From Candidatus Poribacteria bacterium (GTDB lineage: Bacteria; Poribacteria; WGA-4E; WGA-3G): a DNA stretch of 64,000 nt. Of the stretch, positions 26,996-34,297 are shown one piece after another (position 1 is the stretch's first letter; every line of letters starts with the position of its first letter). The notes beneath the pieces are model-generated. The model saw nothing but the letters and a program-made list of their open reading frames with translations. It ran no database searches and had not been told where the DNA came from. The position numbers and the translations under genes were made by a program. The DNA is taken from NCBI GenBank assembly GCA_022821965.1, contig JAJECN010000059.1, forward strand, positions 62,001 to 126,000, in the 5' to 3' direction.

Positions 26996-27047
26996 GGGTT
27001 TTACTCCTTTTGATGACGGGCTGGGGAAACCCTGCCCCTACGTGACT

Positions 27048-27737
27048 TTAATGGTCGGTTGTTGTGGTTTCTGGTTTCGGCGCACTGTCCAGTTTTCCGG
27101 CGTTATTAATCCTTGCTACCCACTGTTGAGGCACGGAGGTGTTGGTCCAATTGCGAACGGCTTTAGAGATCGCCTCCTCCGAATTAGATTCCAGAAGTTG
27201 TCCAAATAGCGCACCGAGCTTCTGAAAGTCGATCTCTCCGTAGATGTTCACAAAGTTTGAATTCCTGTCATCTGTGAACATAAGGAAGATACCGTGCAGT
27301 ATGCCCGGTTTTTCGGCATAAAGCAGACTGAGATTGAATTTGTCCCTGATTTTGACGAGATGTTCCCACTTCTCGTTTTCAAGAATGCCACAATAGTGGT
27401 CGACTATCCGGTCGAGATCTTTCATCTCTTTATCGTAAGTTCGGATAGAGGCACCTTTTAACATTTCGGTATACGCTGCATATTCGGACAAATCTACCGA
27501 TTTATCTCCGGTAAGTTTCGGGTTACTCGCGATGCCGAAATTGATAAAGAGGTCCAGGAGACTCTTGTCCAAGTTAATTTCAACTTTAGGGACAGGGGTA
27601 TCTGGTAGATTCATTTCTATTTTACCGCGGGCTGTTTCTGTTCCGTCGTTTTTCAGGGCGTGCCCGTCGGTGAAGAAACAGCAGGCTATTAAAAAGGCTA
27701 TACCTATTAAAAGGGTTGTAAACGTGGATCTTTTCAT
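27048..27737 (-). CDS. DUF4252 family putative lipoprotein
   Basis: A 229-aa protein with a lipobox-like LIAC at residues 16-19, so it is probably a membrane-anchored lipoprotein. The DUF4252 domain covers ~45-190 (KVEINLDKSLLDLF, ASIRTYD, FVNIYGEIDF). Its start overlaps the anti-sigma stop by 4 bp. DUF4252 proteins are known mainly from their association with ECF sigma/anti-sigma pairs; their biochemical role is not established. The linker after 195 is polar and ends in a Thr-rich tail. Confidence 0.85.
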   Translation of the reverse strand: MKRSTFTTLLIGIAFLIACCFFTDGHALKNDGTETARGKIEMNLPDTPVPKVEINLDKSLLDLFINFGIASNPKLTGDKSVDLSEYAAYTEMLKGASIRTYDKEMKDLDRIVDHYCGILENEKWEHLVKIRDKFNLSLLYAEKPGILHGIFLMFTDDRNSNFVNIYGEIDFQKLGALFGQLLESNSEEAISKAVRNWTNTSVPQQWVARINNAGKLDSAPKPETTTTDH

Positions 27738-28411
27738 GGGGTTTCTCCTTCTTGCTGTGAGCGTTGATGTTCTGGACCTAAAACGTTCTGGGGGAACCGG
27801 TGAAGGCTATCCAGACCGCGGTGAAGTGCTGATGAAATACTGTTTTTCTGCTTCAAAGCACTACGAGAGGCTTTTTCTATCTGCACAAAAGGGCGACCTG
27901 ATGCCTCGTTAATCTGCACATCTGGGAGTTTCTCGCTAACGACGTTGCCTGTGCGCTCCACGGCGTAATTCAACTTACCGAGGGCATAAGCCAAGTCACG
28001 GGAGGCTTGTTGCACTTTCAGATGCTGTTGGTATTGATAGGTGCCAAATAGTGCGATTCCAATGAGGCACGCCAACGCACCTGCGCGAGCGAGTACCGAA
28101 GTTAAATCCTCCGAGAACGTGAACATTTGGAATATCTGATTTAGCCACTTTGGTCCCTTGTTGGGATGCGAGCGAACGTAAGCCTCGACCGCGTTGAAGA
28201 TTTCCTGCGGTGGCTCTGGTTTCGGAAGTTCGTGTAATGCTCCGCTAATTGCTTGAACGAAGCGAATTTCATCCTGACACATTGAACAGGATGCGACGTG
28301 TGCTTCTACTGTCGCGTGTGTGTCTGCATCCAATTCATTGTCAAGATACGCTTCTAAGGTATCCTGAACTTCCGTACAAGTTGGATCTTGACGGGCGGTA
28401 AATTGGTTCAT
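27734..28411 (-). CDS. Anti-sigma factor with zinc-finger (ZAS) domain
   Basis: A 225-aa membrane-anchored anti-sigma factor. The N-terminal ZAS motif is HVASCSMC (H-x3-C-x2-C, residues ~36-43). A single TM (ARAGALACLIGIALFGTY) lies near residues 113-130, with ~95 residues beyond it, probably periplasmic. Its start overlaps the ECF sigma stop by 4 bp (28408-28411) and its stop overlaps the DUF4252 start, giving a tightly coupled sigma/anti-sigma/effector operon. It should hold the sigma factor at the membrane until an envelope signal releases it. Confidence 0.9.
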   Translation of the reverse strand: MNQFTARQDPTCTEVQDTLEAYLDNELDADTHATVEAHVASCSMCQDEIRFVQAISGALHELPKPEPPQEIFNAVEAYVRSHPNKGPKWLNQIFQMFTFSEDLTSVLARAGALACLIGIALFGTYQYQQHLKVQQASRDLAYALGKLNYAVERTGNVVSEKLPDVQINEASGRPFVQIEKASRSALKQKNSISSALHRGLDSLHRFPQNVLGPEHQRSQQEGETP

Positions 28412-28953
28412 TCGTCATTTCTCCAGTAAGGACGCAGTAGTTCCCGCAATTTCTTGCGAGCACGAAATGCTGTTGATTTCACAGTACCTTCGGGTTGTTC
28501 TAAGATTTCTGCGATCTCTTTGAAACTCATGCCGTTCAATTCCCGCATAATTATCACTGACTGCATATCTGGCGGCAATTTTTTAATGGCACAATGGACG
28601 GATTCTTTGAGTTCTTGCTCGATCACAATTTCATCTGGTGTCGGATTTGACCGGTCAGAATGTGCGTTCATTAAAGTTTCGAGTTCTGTTCCAACGTCTG
28701 TATCGTCTCCTTCTGTTAAGTGCACCTGAAATTTGTGTCGCTTTAGCAGATTGAAACAGAGATTCTGCGCACATTTTAACATCCATGAACGTGCAGTCTT
28801 CGGACGCAATTTGGAACGGTGTTCCCACGCCTTGATGAATGTCTCTTGTGTTATATCCTCTGCATCTTCTCGATTTTTGAGTAGATAGAGGGTGTGTTGA
28901 TAAATCTGAGCCTTGTGTTTATGGACAAGTTCAAGGAATTTATCTTCTGTCAT
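28408..28953 (-). CDS. ECF RNA polymerase sigma factor
   Basis: A 181-aa two-domain ECF sigma factor without extension. Region 2 includes EDAEDITQETFIKAWEHR and WMLKCAQNL. Region 4 includes LPPDMQSVIIMRELNGMSFK and the helix-turn-helix EGTVKSTAFRARKKL. It is first in the operon with anti-sigma, DUF4252, DUF4252-DUF5694, DUF4097 and the DUF5694 array. A promoter-like motif at 28983-29020 is 30-70 bp upstream and probably marks autoregulation. In contrast to the two fused ECF factors in this window, it has a separate membrane anti-sigma. Confidence 0.93.
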   Translation of the reverse strand: MTEDKFLELVHKHKAQIYQHTLYLLKNREDAEDITQETFIKAWEHRSKLRPKTARSWMLKCAQNLCFNLLKRHKFQVHLTEGDDTDVGTELETLMNAHSDRSNPTPDEIVIEQELKESVHCAIKKLPPDMQSVIIMRELNGMSFKEIAEILEQPEGTVKSTAFRARKKLRELLRPYWRNDE

Positions 28954-28982
28954 GTTTCAACTCCGCGCATTTTGAGGTTGTC

Positions 28983-29020
28983 GTTACTACAAACGAGTTT
29001 CAAAAAAGTTGCACTTTTTT
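28983..29020 (-). promoter_or_regulatory. Putative autoregulated ECF-sigma promoter
   Basis: On the minus strand GTGCAAC-T6 is followed ~14 nt later by TTTGTAGTA, just upstream of the ECF sigma start at 28953. It is 32/38 identical to 1211-1248. GCAAC/T-run -35 elements are common for ECF promoters. Binding is inference. Confidence 0.55.
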
Positions 29021-29155
29021 TAATTTAAAGTTTTCGGAGGGGTTTAAGTAGGACTGTTTGTAGATGATTTCGGGTAATTGGACACCTAAAGATTGGCTGG
29101 GTTATATGAAGATTAAGAATTTAATTGGGTGACGTGCAATGTTAATTGTCTGAAT

Positions 29156-29189
29156 CGCGGATTACGCGGATGGCGCGGATTACGCGGAT
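29156..29189. repeat. Perfect 16-bp direct repeat in intergenic DNA
   Basis: CGCGGATTACGCGGAT occurs twice (29156-29171 and 29174-29189), separated by GG. This kind of CGCGGATT repeat is a dispersed intergenic sequence; two units are too few for an array. The rest of the 28954-29584 gap holds the ECF promoter, the MITE-like element and ~110 bp with nothing recognised. Confidence 0.6.
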
Positions 29190-29232
29190 TTTAAACGTCT
29201 TTTCAATGGGCTTCCTTTAGTCCGGCAGTCCC

Positions 29233-29472
29233 GTAGGTTGGGTTGAGCGGAACCGAAAAGCGGAATGTGGTGGTCCAAATACGCCTGAAATCCGACCTTG
29301 CTTTATCTCCACTCAACAATCCAGCGAAACCCAACTTTATACTACATCTCAAGAAAGCACAGAGAAAAACGTTGGGTTTTACTCGGTCTCTCTGCGACGG
29401 AGGATGTCCTACCCAAACATCGGTTTTCTTTGAGTTGTTAGCGTTTGGTCCTGCCCGTTCAACCCAACCTAC
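29233..29472. mobile_element. MITE-like palindromic element, copy 2
   Basis: A 240-bp element with ends GTAGGTTGGGTTGAGCGG and the inverse of GTAGGTTGGGTTGAACGGG, plus an inner inverted pair (GCGAAACCCAAC and GTTGGGTTTTACTCGG). Length and design match copy 1 at 1385-1619, while the sequence between the paired parts has diverged. Confidence 0.7.
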
Positions 29473-29584
29473 GCCTTTACGACGCAAGTTTTTTAAAATT
29501 GACAGTTATGGGTACGCCCCAAAACCGCACCGAATTATTTTGGGTTGCGCGTTTTGTGATGCATGGGGGAGGTGAAATCCGTTT

Positions 29585-30535
29585 CTACTCCCATTGAAAT
29601 ACTGTGCCTAACAGACGCATCGGTTCATCGCGGAGCCAGTTATATATCTGTGGTGCTTCATCAATGCTTACCCGATGTCGAATCACGGGTGCAATCTTGA
29701 CAGAACCTTGACGGAGCAACCGACAGAGGTTTTCCAAATCATCACACGTAAAATGGCTGCACTGGAGGATGCTGATCTCTTTACCTTGTCCGACATTAAA
29801 GGTGTAATTGACATCGAACCGTCCGGCAACTAAGAGGAGTCTACCACGGGTTTTGCAGGCACTGATCATCGGTGTGACCATCTCTGGAACACCAGCAAAA
29901 TCCATTACAGCATCAAATTCTCCGTCTTGAATCTGTTTCTGCCAACCGTCGTTACTTGTGTTAAGTACGTGTTCGGCGACACCCAATTGGCGAATCTGTT
30001 CCAGTCGGGATTCTTCGATGTCGCAGACCGTGACGCGGGCACCCATAGCATTGGCAATCTGTGCGGCGAACATACCGATGCAACCTTGTCCGACAATAAG
30101 CACTTTTTCTCCGATGCGCGGATCGACGCGCCGACAGCAATGCATTGCGACACCGGAGATGCCGAAGAGGGCAGCCTCGCCTGGGTCAATGTCTTCTGGC
30201 AATTTTAGCAGGAGTCCGTCTTCTGGGATAGTGAACCGCTCCACATGGTTTACACTGGCATAGATGAGATTGCCAATCTGAAGTTGTGCTACATCTGGTC
30301 CTGTTTTAATAACTCTGCCCACGTTCTGGTATCCATCGGTGGTTGGCAGCCGATCATCGGAGGTTGCGTAGTTACCACCGATCAGTTGATTCCGTTCTGT
30401 ACCGTTGGTAAGCCCCGTAAATACGGCTTGACACAGTACCTCGTTTCCGTTAGGCGGTGCTGGCTCTTTCCAATCGTTGACAACAACCTTTTCGCGTCGT
30501 TTATCTGGTAGGGATTTGACGACAAGTGCTCTCAC
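29585..30535 (-). CDS. MDR-superfamily dehydrogenase (zinc-type alcohol dehydrogenase-like)
   Basis: A 316-aa medium-chain dehydrogenase/reductase. The N-terminal GroES-like domain (residues ~1-125) is followed by a Rossmann domain with the nucleotide-binding stretch IVGQGCIGMFAAQIANAMGA near residue 150. The four structural-zinc cysteines of classical alcohol dehydrogenases are not seen, so it may be a zinc-independent or single-zinc member. It is divergent from the HpcH aldolase gene, with a 243-bp shared upstream region. Substrate is unknown; a small alcohol, sugar or quinone is possible. Confidence 0.87.
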   Translation of the reverse strand: MRALVVKSLPDKRREKVVVNDWKEPAPPNGNEVLCQAVFTGLTNGTERNQLIGGNYATSDDRLPTTDGYQNVGRVIKTGPDVAQLQIGNLIYASVNHVERFTIPEDGLLLKLPEDIDPGEAALFGISGVAMHCCRRVDPRIGEKVLIVGQGCIGMFAAQIANAMGARVTVCDIEESRLEQIRQLGVAEHVLNTSNDGWQKQIQDGEFDAVMDFAGVPEMVTPMISACKTRGRLLLVAGRFDVNYTFNVGQGKEISILQCSHFTCDDLENLCRLLRQGSVKIAPVIRHRVSIDEAPQIYNWLRDEPMRLLGTVFQWE

Positions 30536-30665
30536 AATGTTGATAACTCCTTAAAGAAATTTTTTAATGTGTAATTCATTTTTTTAACCTATCCACTATT
30601 CCTTTATTTGTCAAGGAATTTCAAGATTTTGATTTCTATCGCGGGCGGTTTCTTAGAAAATTATG

Positions 30666-30694
30666 TTGACAGATTGTTACATTTTCTATACAAT
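30666..30694 (+). promoter_or_regulatory. Sigma-70-type promoter for the HpcH/RraA genes
   Basis: TTGACA, a 17-nt spacer, then TACAAT, ~85 bp upstream of the aldolase start at 30779. The -35 is a perfect consensus and the -10 matches in five of six positions. Confidence 0.65.
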
Positions 30695-30778
30695 TTTTAA
30701 AGGACAAAACCGAAAATACTCGAAACCGTTTTTCATGTATTGCACGTTATATATTGCACGTTAGAAGGAGAATCCATA

Positions 30779-31657
30779 ATGCCGAAACGCGTTAATAAAG
30801 CGATTGAATTGTTAGCAGATGACTTGCCTGTTTTCTATACCGGCAGTCACACAGGCGCGGAGTTGAACTATGACGCGGGCCGCGCGATGGCAAAAACTTG
30901 GGCAGACTATATCAATGTCGGCATGGAACACGGCAGTTTCGATCTCTCCGGATTGGATAGCTTCATGCGTGGTCTTGCTGATGGTGGTCCCACTAATAGC
31001 GGACACAAGACCCCAGCTGTCGTTGTTGAATTACCGGTGGATGGCATCAGCGCGGACGTAATTCGTGCCAATGGTTGGCAGATGCGGCAACTCCTCGCGC
31101 GCGGTGTGCACGGCTTACTGCTTTGTCATGCCGAATCTCCAGAAGCGGTTAAAGCATTTGTTGAGGCGTGTCGTTATCCGTTCCAGACAATCGGTGTTGG
31201 TACTCAGTTAGATGTTGGGAGACGCGGCTCTGCAGGTCAAGGCTCCGCTGCACCTATATGGGGCATTTCCGCTAACGAATACCTTGATGTTGCCGATCCG
31301 TGGCCGTTGAATCCAGATGGCGAACTCCTGTTGGGTCTCAAGTTTGAAAATAAGCGTGCCTTGGCGAACGTTGAAATCACCTCACAAGTTCCCGGAATCG
31401 GTTTCGCTGAGTGGGGACCGGGTGATATGAGCATGTCGTTCGGCTATAAGAATCCGCCAAGCCCACGTCCACAGGAATTGGAAGATGCTCGAAATCGCGT
31501 CTTTGCAGCATGCAAAGCGACTGGTATTAAATTTTTGGAAAGCGCGTCACCTGATACAATCGAGGCGAGCATTGACGCTGGTGTGCGGATCACCGGTGGC
31601 GGCGAAGAAGCTGCACGCATCGGACGGGCTTATGCCGGTAGGACCATGCCTGTCTAA
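30779..31657 (+). CDS. HpcH/HpaI aldolase family protein
   Basis: A 292-aa member of the HpcH/HpaI class II pyruvate aldolase family (TIM barrel). The series ARGVHGLLLCHAESPEA, GVGTQLDVGRRGSAGQGSA and AEWGPGDMSMSFGY fits this fold and its metal/pyruvate site. ATG 30779 with AAGGAG nine bases upstream is preferred to the frame's earlier start at 30740. These enzymes reversibly cleave 2-keto-3-deoxy acids to pyruvate and an aldehyde. It is followed by an RraA-like gene 63 bp on, another pyruvate-aldolase-type fold, suggesting a shared catabolic step (inference). Confidence 0.85.
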   Translation: MPKRVNKAIELLADDLPVFYTGSHTGAELNYDAGRAMAKTWADYINVGMEHGSFDLSGLDSFMRGLADGGPTNSGHKTPAVVVELPVDGISADVIRANGWQMRQLLARGVHGLLLCHAESPEAVKAFVEACRYPFQTIGVGTQLDVGRRGSAGQGSAAPIWGISANEYLDVADPWPLNPDGELLLGLKFENKRALANVEITSQVPGIGFAEWGPGDMSMSFGYKNPPSPRPQELEDARNRVFAACKATGIKFLESASPDTIEASIDAGVRITGGGEEAARIGRAYAGRTMPV

Positions 31658-31696
31658 AACCCACTTATCAATCAATATCCGAAACACTTACGTTAT

Positions 31697-31720
31697 TTAA
31701 CCGCAAGGAAAATTAGAAAA
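31697..31720 (+). promoter_or_regulatory. 24-nt leader identical to that of murF
   Basis: TTAACCGCAAGGAAAATTAG followed by AAAA directly abuts the ATG of the RraA-like gene. The same 24 bases abut the TTG start of murF at 47434. It contains a plausible AAGGAAA ribosome site. Confidence 0.55.
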
Positions 31721-32455
31721 ATGGCATTAACAGAACAGGAAATGTTGGCGGAATTGCGCAAATATGATACGCCCTCGATCACAAATGTGGTTGCTACCTA
31801 TCCGGGGAATCCTCTCTGCCTTGGACTTTACAATCCATGGACAGAAAATTGGTATACGGATACAACGATCCGTTGTATGTACCCTGAACTCGGTGCTATC
31901 GCAGGATATGCAGTGACGTGCGTTTACGGTATACCCGATCCAAACTATTCGGAACTCTCCTTTATGGATGTTATTGATGCGTTAGGTGCTTCCAAGCAAC
32001 CGACAATCTTTGCCTTTGAGCAGAAGTTTCCACCGGAATTCGCGAATAAGGTCGGCTTAGCGGGTGGCAACATGACAGCAGCAATGAAGTCAATAGGCTG
32101 TCTGGGAGCGATCTCGAATGGTCCGTCACGCGATATTGACGAAATCCGACCAATGGAGTTCCAGTATCTGTTAAGTGGTATCACACCTGGGCACGGGGCA
32201 ATGGCGGTTCAATCTGTTAATGTGCCGGTCTCAATAGCGGGGATGGATGTCGCACCAGGTGAGATTATCCACATGGATGAAAACGGTGCATGCAAGTTTC
32301 CAGCGGACAAACTGGAGGCAGTGCTCACGAATGTCAAGGCATTGCTTGAAGAGGAGGGTGATCGGATTGGAAAACTGCTCTCAGGTCCGAAGACGGCGAA
32401 ACAGGTCCGTGCGATCTTCAGTGGGCATTCTTATGCGGAAGATGAGGAGGAATAG
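31721..32455 (+). CDS. RraA-like family protein (putative aldolase/demethylmenaquinone-methyltransferase-like)
   Basis: A 244-aa member of the RraA fold: DTPSITNVVATYP at the N-terminus, GNMTAAMKSIGCLGAISNG and SRDIDEIRPM (the conserved GxxxD..R region of this group), and GEIIHMDENGACKFP. Family members are either regulators of RNase E or divalent-metal-dependent 4-hydroxy-4-methyl-2-oxoglutarate/oxaloacetate aldolases. The pairing with an HpcH aldolase makes an enzymatic role more likely here. The start directly follows the shared 24-nt leader. Confidence 0.83.
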   Translation: MALTEQEMLAELRKYDTPSITNVVATYPGNPLCLGLYNPWTENWYTDTTIRCMYPELGAIAGYAVTCVYGIPDPNYSELSFMDVIDALGASKQPTIFAFEQKFPPEFANKVGLAGGNMTAAMKSIGCLGAISNGPSRDIDEIRPMEFQYLLSGITPGHGAMAVQSVNVPVSIAGMDVAPGEIIHMDENGACKFPADKLEAVLTNVKALLEEEGDRIGKLLSGPKTAKQVRAIFSGHSYAEDEEE

Positions 32456-32480
32456 TTCGTTTTTTGCACACATGGCAGTA

Positions 32481-32512
32481 CCGGTCTCGATGTAGAGATA
32501 AATTGAGACCGG
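32481..32512 (+). terminator. Hairpin after the RraA-like gene
   Basis: CCGGTCTC and GAGACCGG form an 8-bp stem with a 16-nt loop, 25 bp after the stop codon. No T-run follows, so termination is uncertain. Confidence 0.35.
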
Positions 32513-32682
32513 GACAATCTGGAAATGGTCACAACCTTTTTGGTATTTGAAATTAAATTGATGAGCGGATTTATAGCATTTTTTGCATTACAAACCTGTG
32601 TGCTGCCTGACTTTGAATTGACTCGTAACATTTTCTCGTGACGAAAATCTGTGAGGTAAATTCGCTAGCAAAAAATATAAAA

Positions 32683-32711
32683 TTGCTATATAAATAAAGT
32701 TGATATATAAT
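32683..32711 (+). promoter_or_regulatory. Possible sigma-70 promoter for tyrS
   Basis: TTGCTA, 17 nt, TATAAT, ~200 bp upstream of tyrS. The surroundings are very AT-rich, so a chance match is possible. Confidence 0.4.
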
Positions 32712-32912
32712 AATATATGTGGAAATTTTTAAACGTAGTTTCCAAATTTCTGTCTTAGATTGCAAGCATAAATTTTCTATCAATTTTCCCATCGTACCTC
32801 TTATGTATTTTGGTGTGGGAAGCTGCTCATAGGTCAGGATTGAGATGCGAACCGCACCAACCGAGTTTCTTATAATAAAACCTAAAAAACCTAAATTCAA
32901 ACAGGACAAAAA

Positions 32913-34193
32913 ATGGACAACGTTTTTGAAGCCCTGAACGAACGAGGCTTTATCAAACAGGTCACAATTGCTGAACAGGTCGCGCGCTTGTTGGCAGAAA
33001 AACAGGTTACTTACTACGTCGGTTTTGATCCGACAGCACCGAGTTTGCATGTAGGGAGTCTTGTTCCGATCATGGCGATGGCACACTTACAACGCGCAGG
33101 ACATAAGCCGATTGCAATCATCGGTGGTGGGACAACCATGATAGGTGATCCGACTGATAAGACCGAGATGCGTCCAATGTTGTCGCAAGAACAAATTTCG
33201 GCAAACGGCAAGGATATTCTTGCTCAGCTGCAACGCTACTTAAATCTTGATAATACACTCGCAAATGCCGAAAACTCACAGGAAACCCCGTCGAGAGTGG
33301 GTGGTTTCTTCAACAACGCTGACTGGCTACTTTCTATAAATTACATCGGATTTTTACGCGACATTGGTAAACACTTCCGAGTCAATGAGATGATCCGCGC
33401 TGAGGGGTACAGGCAACGGCTTGATCGCGAACTCGGTCTCTCATTCCTTGAATTTAACTATCAATTGCTCCAAGCCTACGACTATTTATATCTTTTTCGC
33501 GAATATGGGTGCCAACTTCAACTCGGCGGGGACGATCAGTGGGGTAATATCCTTGCTGGTGTCGATCTTGTCCGCCGGATTGAAGGCGAACGGGTTCACG
33601 CGGTTACTTTTCCGCTGCTTACGACGGCGAGCGGTGCGAAGATGGGAAAAACTGCAGGTGGTGCAGTCTGGCTTGATGCTGAACGCACATCACCTTATGA
33701 ATTTTATCAGTACTGGATTAACGTAGACGACCGAGATGTCTCGCGATTTTTAGCGTATTTTACTTTCCTTCCGATGGATGAGGTTCGACGACTCGGCAGT
33801 TTGGAGGATGAAGCGATTCGGGAGGCAAAGGAAGTCCTTGCTTATGAAGTTACACAACTTGCTCACGGAAAGGCGGAGGCAGATAAAGCACAAGCAGCAT
33901 CCCGCGCTGCGTTTGGCGGTGGTAACCTTGATGAGGCTGAGATGCCGAGATCGGTTATCGCAGCGGAGCGACTCAATGGTGGTATTCCAATCATGGCGTT
34001 GTTCCATGAAGTTGGATTGGCGAATTCACGCAGCGAAGCGCGGCGACTTGTTCAACAGGGCGGTGCCTACATCAACGAAAAACAGTACCGTGCGATAGAT
34101 ATGATCGTTGGTACTGACCTGCTTGAGGACAATGCTCTGCTACTCCGTGCTGGCAAAAAACGTTATCATCGAATTGTTTTAATAGAGAATTAA
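32913..34193 (+). CDS. tyrS: Tyrosyl-tRNA synthetase
   Basis: A 426-aa class I aminoacyl-tRNA synthetase that charges tRNA-Tyr. The N-terminal catalytic domain has the HIGH-type motif LHVGSL (YYVGFDPTAPSLHVGSL near residue 42), tyrosine-binding residues in NYQLLQAYDYLYL, QLGGDDQWGNI, and a KMSKS-type loop KMGKT. The C-terminal S4-like domain (residues ~360-426; NSRSEARRLVQQGGAYIN) binds tRNA. Length is normal for bacterial TyrRS. Confidence 0.97.
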   Translation: MDNVFEALNERGFIKQVTIAEQVARLLAEKQVTYYVGFDPTAPSLHVGSLVPIMAMAHLQRAGHKPIAIIGGGTTMIGDPTDKTEMRPMLSQEQISANGKDILAQLQRYLNLDNTLANAENSQETPSRVGGFFNNADWLLSINYIGFLRDIGKHFRVNEMIRAEGYRQRLDRELGLSFLEFNYQLLQAYDYLYLFREYGCQLQLGGDDQWGNILAGVDLVRRIEGERVHAVTFPLLTTASGAKMGKTAGGAVWLDAERTSPYEFYQYWINVDDRDVSRFLAYFTFLPMDEVRRLGSLEDEAIREAKEVLAYEVTQLAHGKAEADKAQAASRAAFGGGNLDEAEMPRSVIAAERLNGGIPIMALFHEVGLANSRSEARRLVQQGGAYINEKQYRAIDMIVGTDLLEDNALLLRAGKKRYHRIVLIEN

Positions 34194-34297
34194 TACTAAC
34201 CCTGAAATATTTATGAACGTGCTTCTAAAAGCGCATTATTATAAAATGATTGTCGGTGTGTCTCCATGGACGCACCGATAATCAAAGAGGTATGAGT

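Larger units (their letters stand above)
32456..32912. other. AT-rich intergenic region upstream of tyrS
   Basis: There is no gene in 457 bases. It holds the hairpin at 32481-32512, the promoter at 32683-32711, and a second TATAAT at 32871-32876 without a good -35. No T-box motif or specifier-like structure was recognised. Confidence 0.5.

Noticed and set aside
29156-29189. Repeat pair considered as a CRISPR array
   Set aside because: Only two 16-bp units with a 2-bp gap; no spacers and no cas genes in the window.
29203-29575. 94- and 110-codon frames on opposite strands
   Set aside because: They fall in MITE-like copy 2 and read through its inverted repeats.
32456-32912. T-box leader in front of tyrS
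   Set aside because: No T-box consensus or terminator/antiterminator pairing was recognised in the AT-rich leader.
34194-34297. Cobalamin riboswitch in front of the B12-dependent reductase
   Set aside because: The gap is only ~100 bp and shows no B12-box-like sequence.
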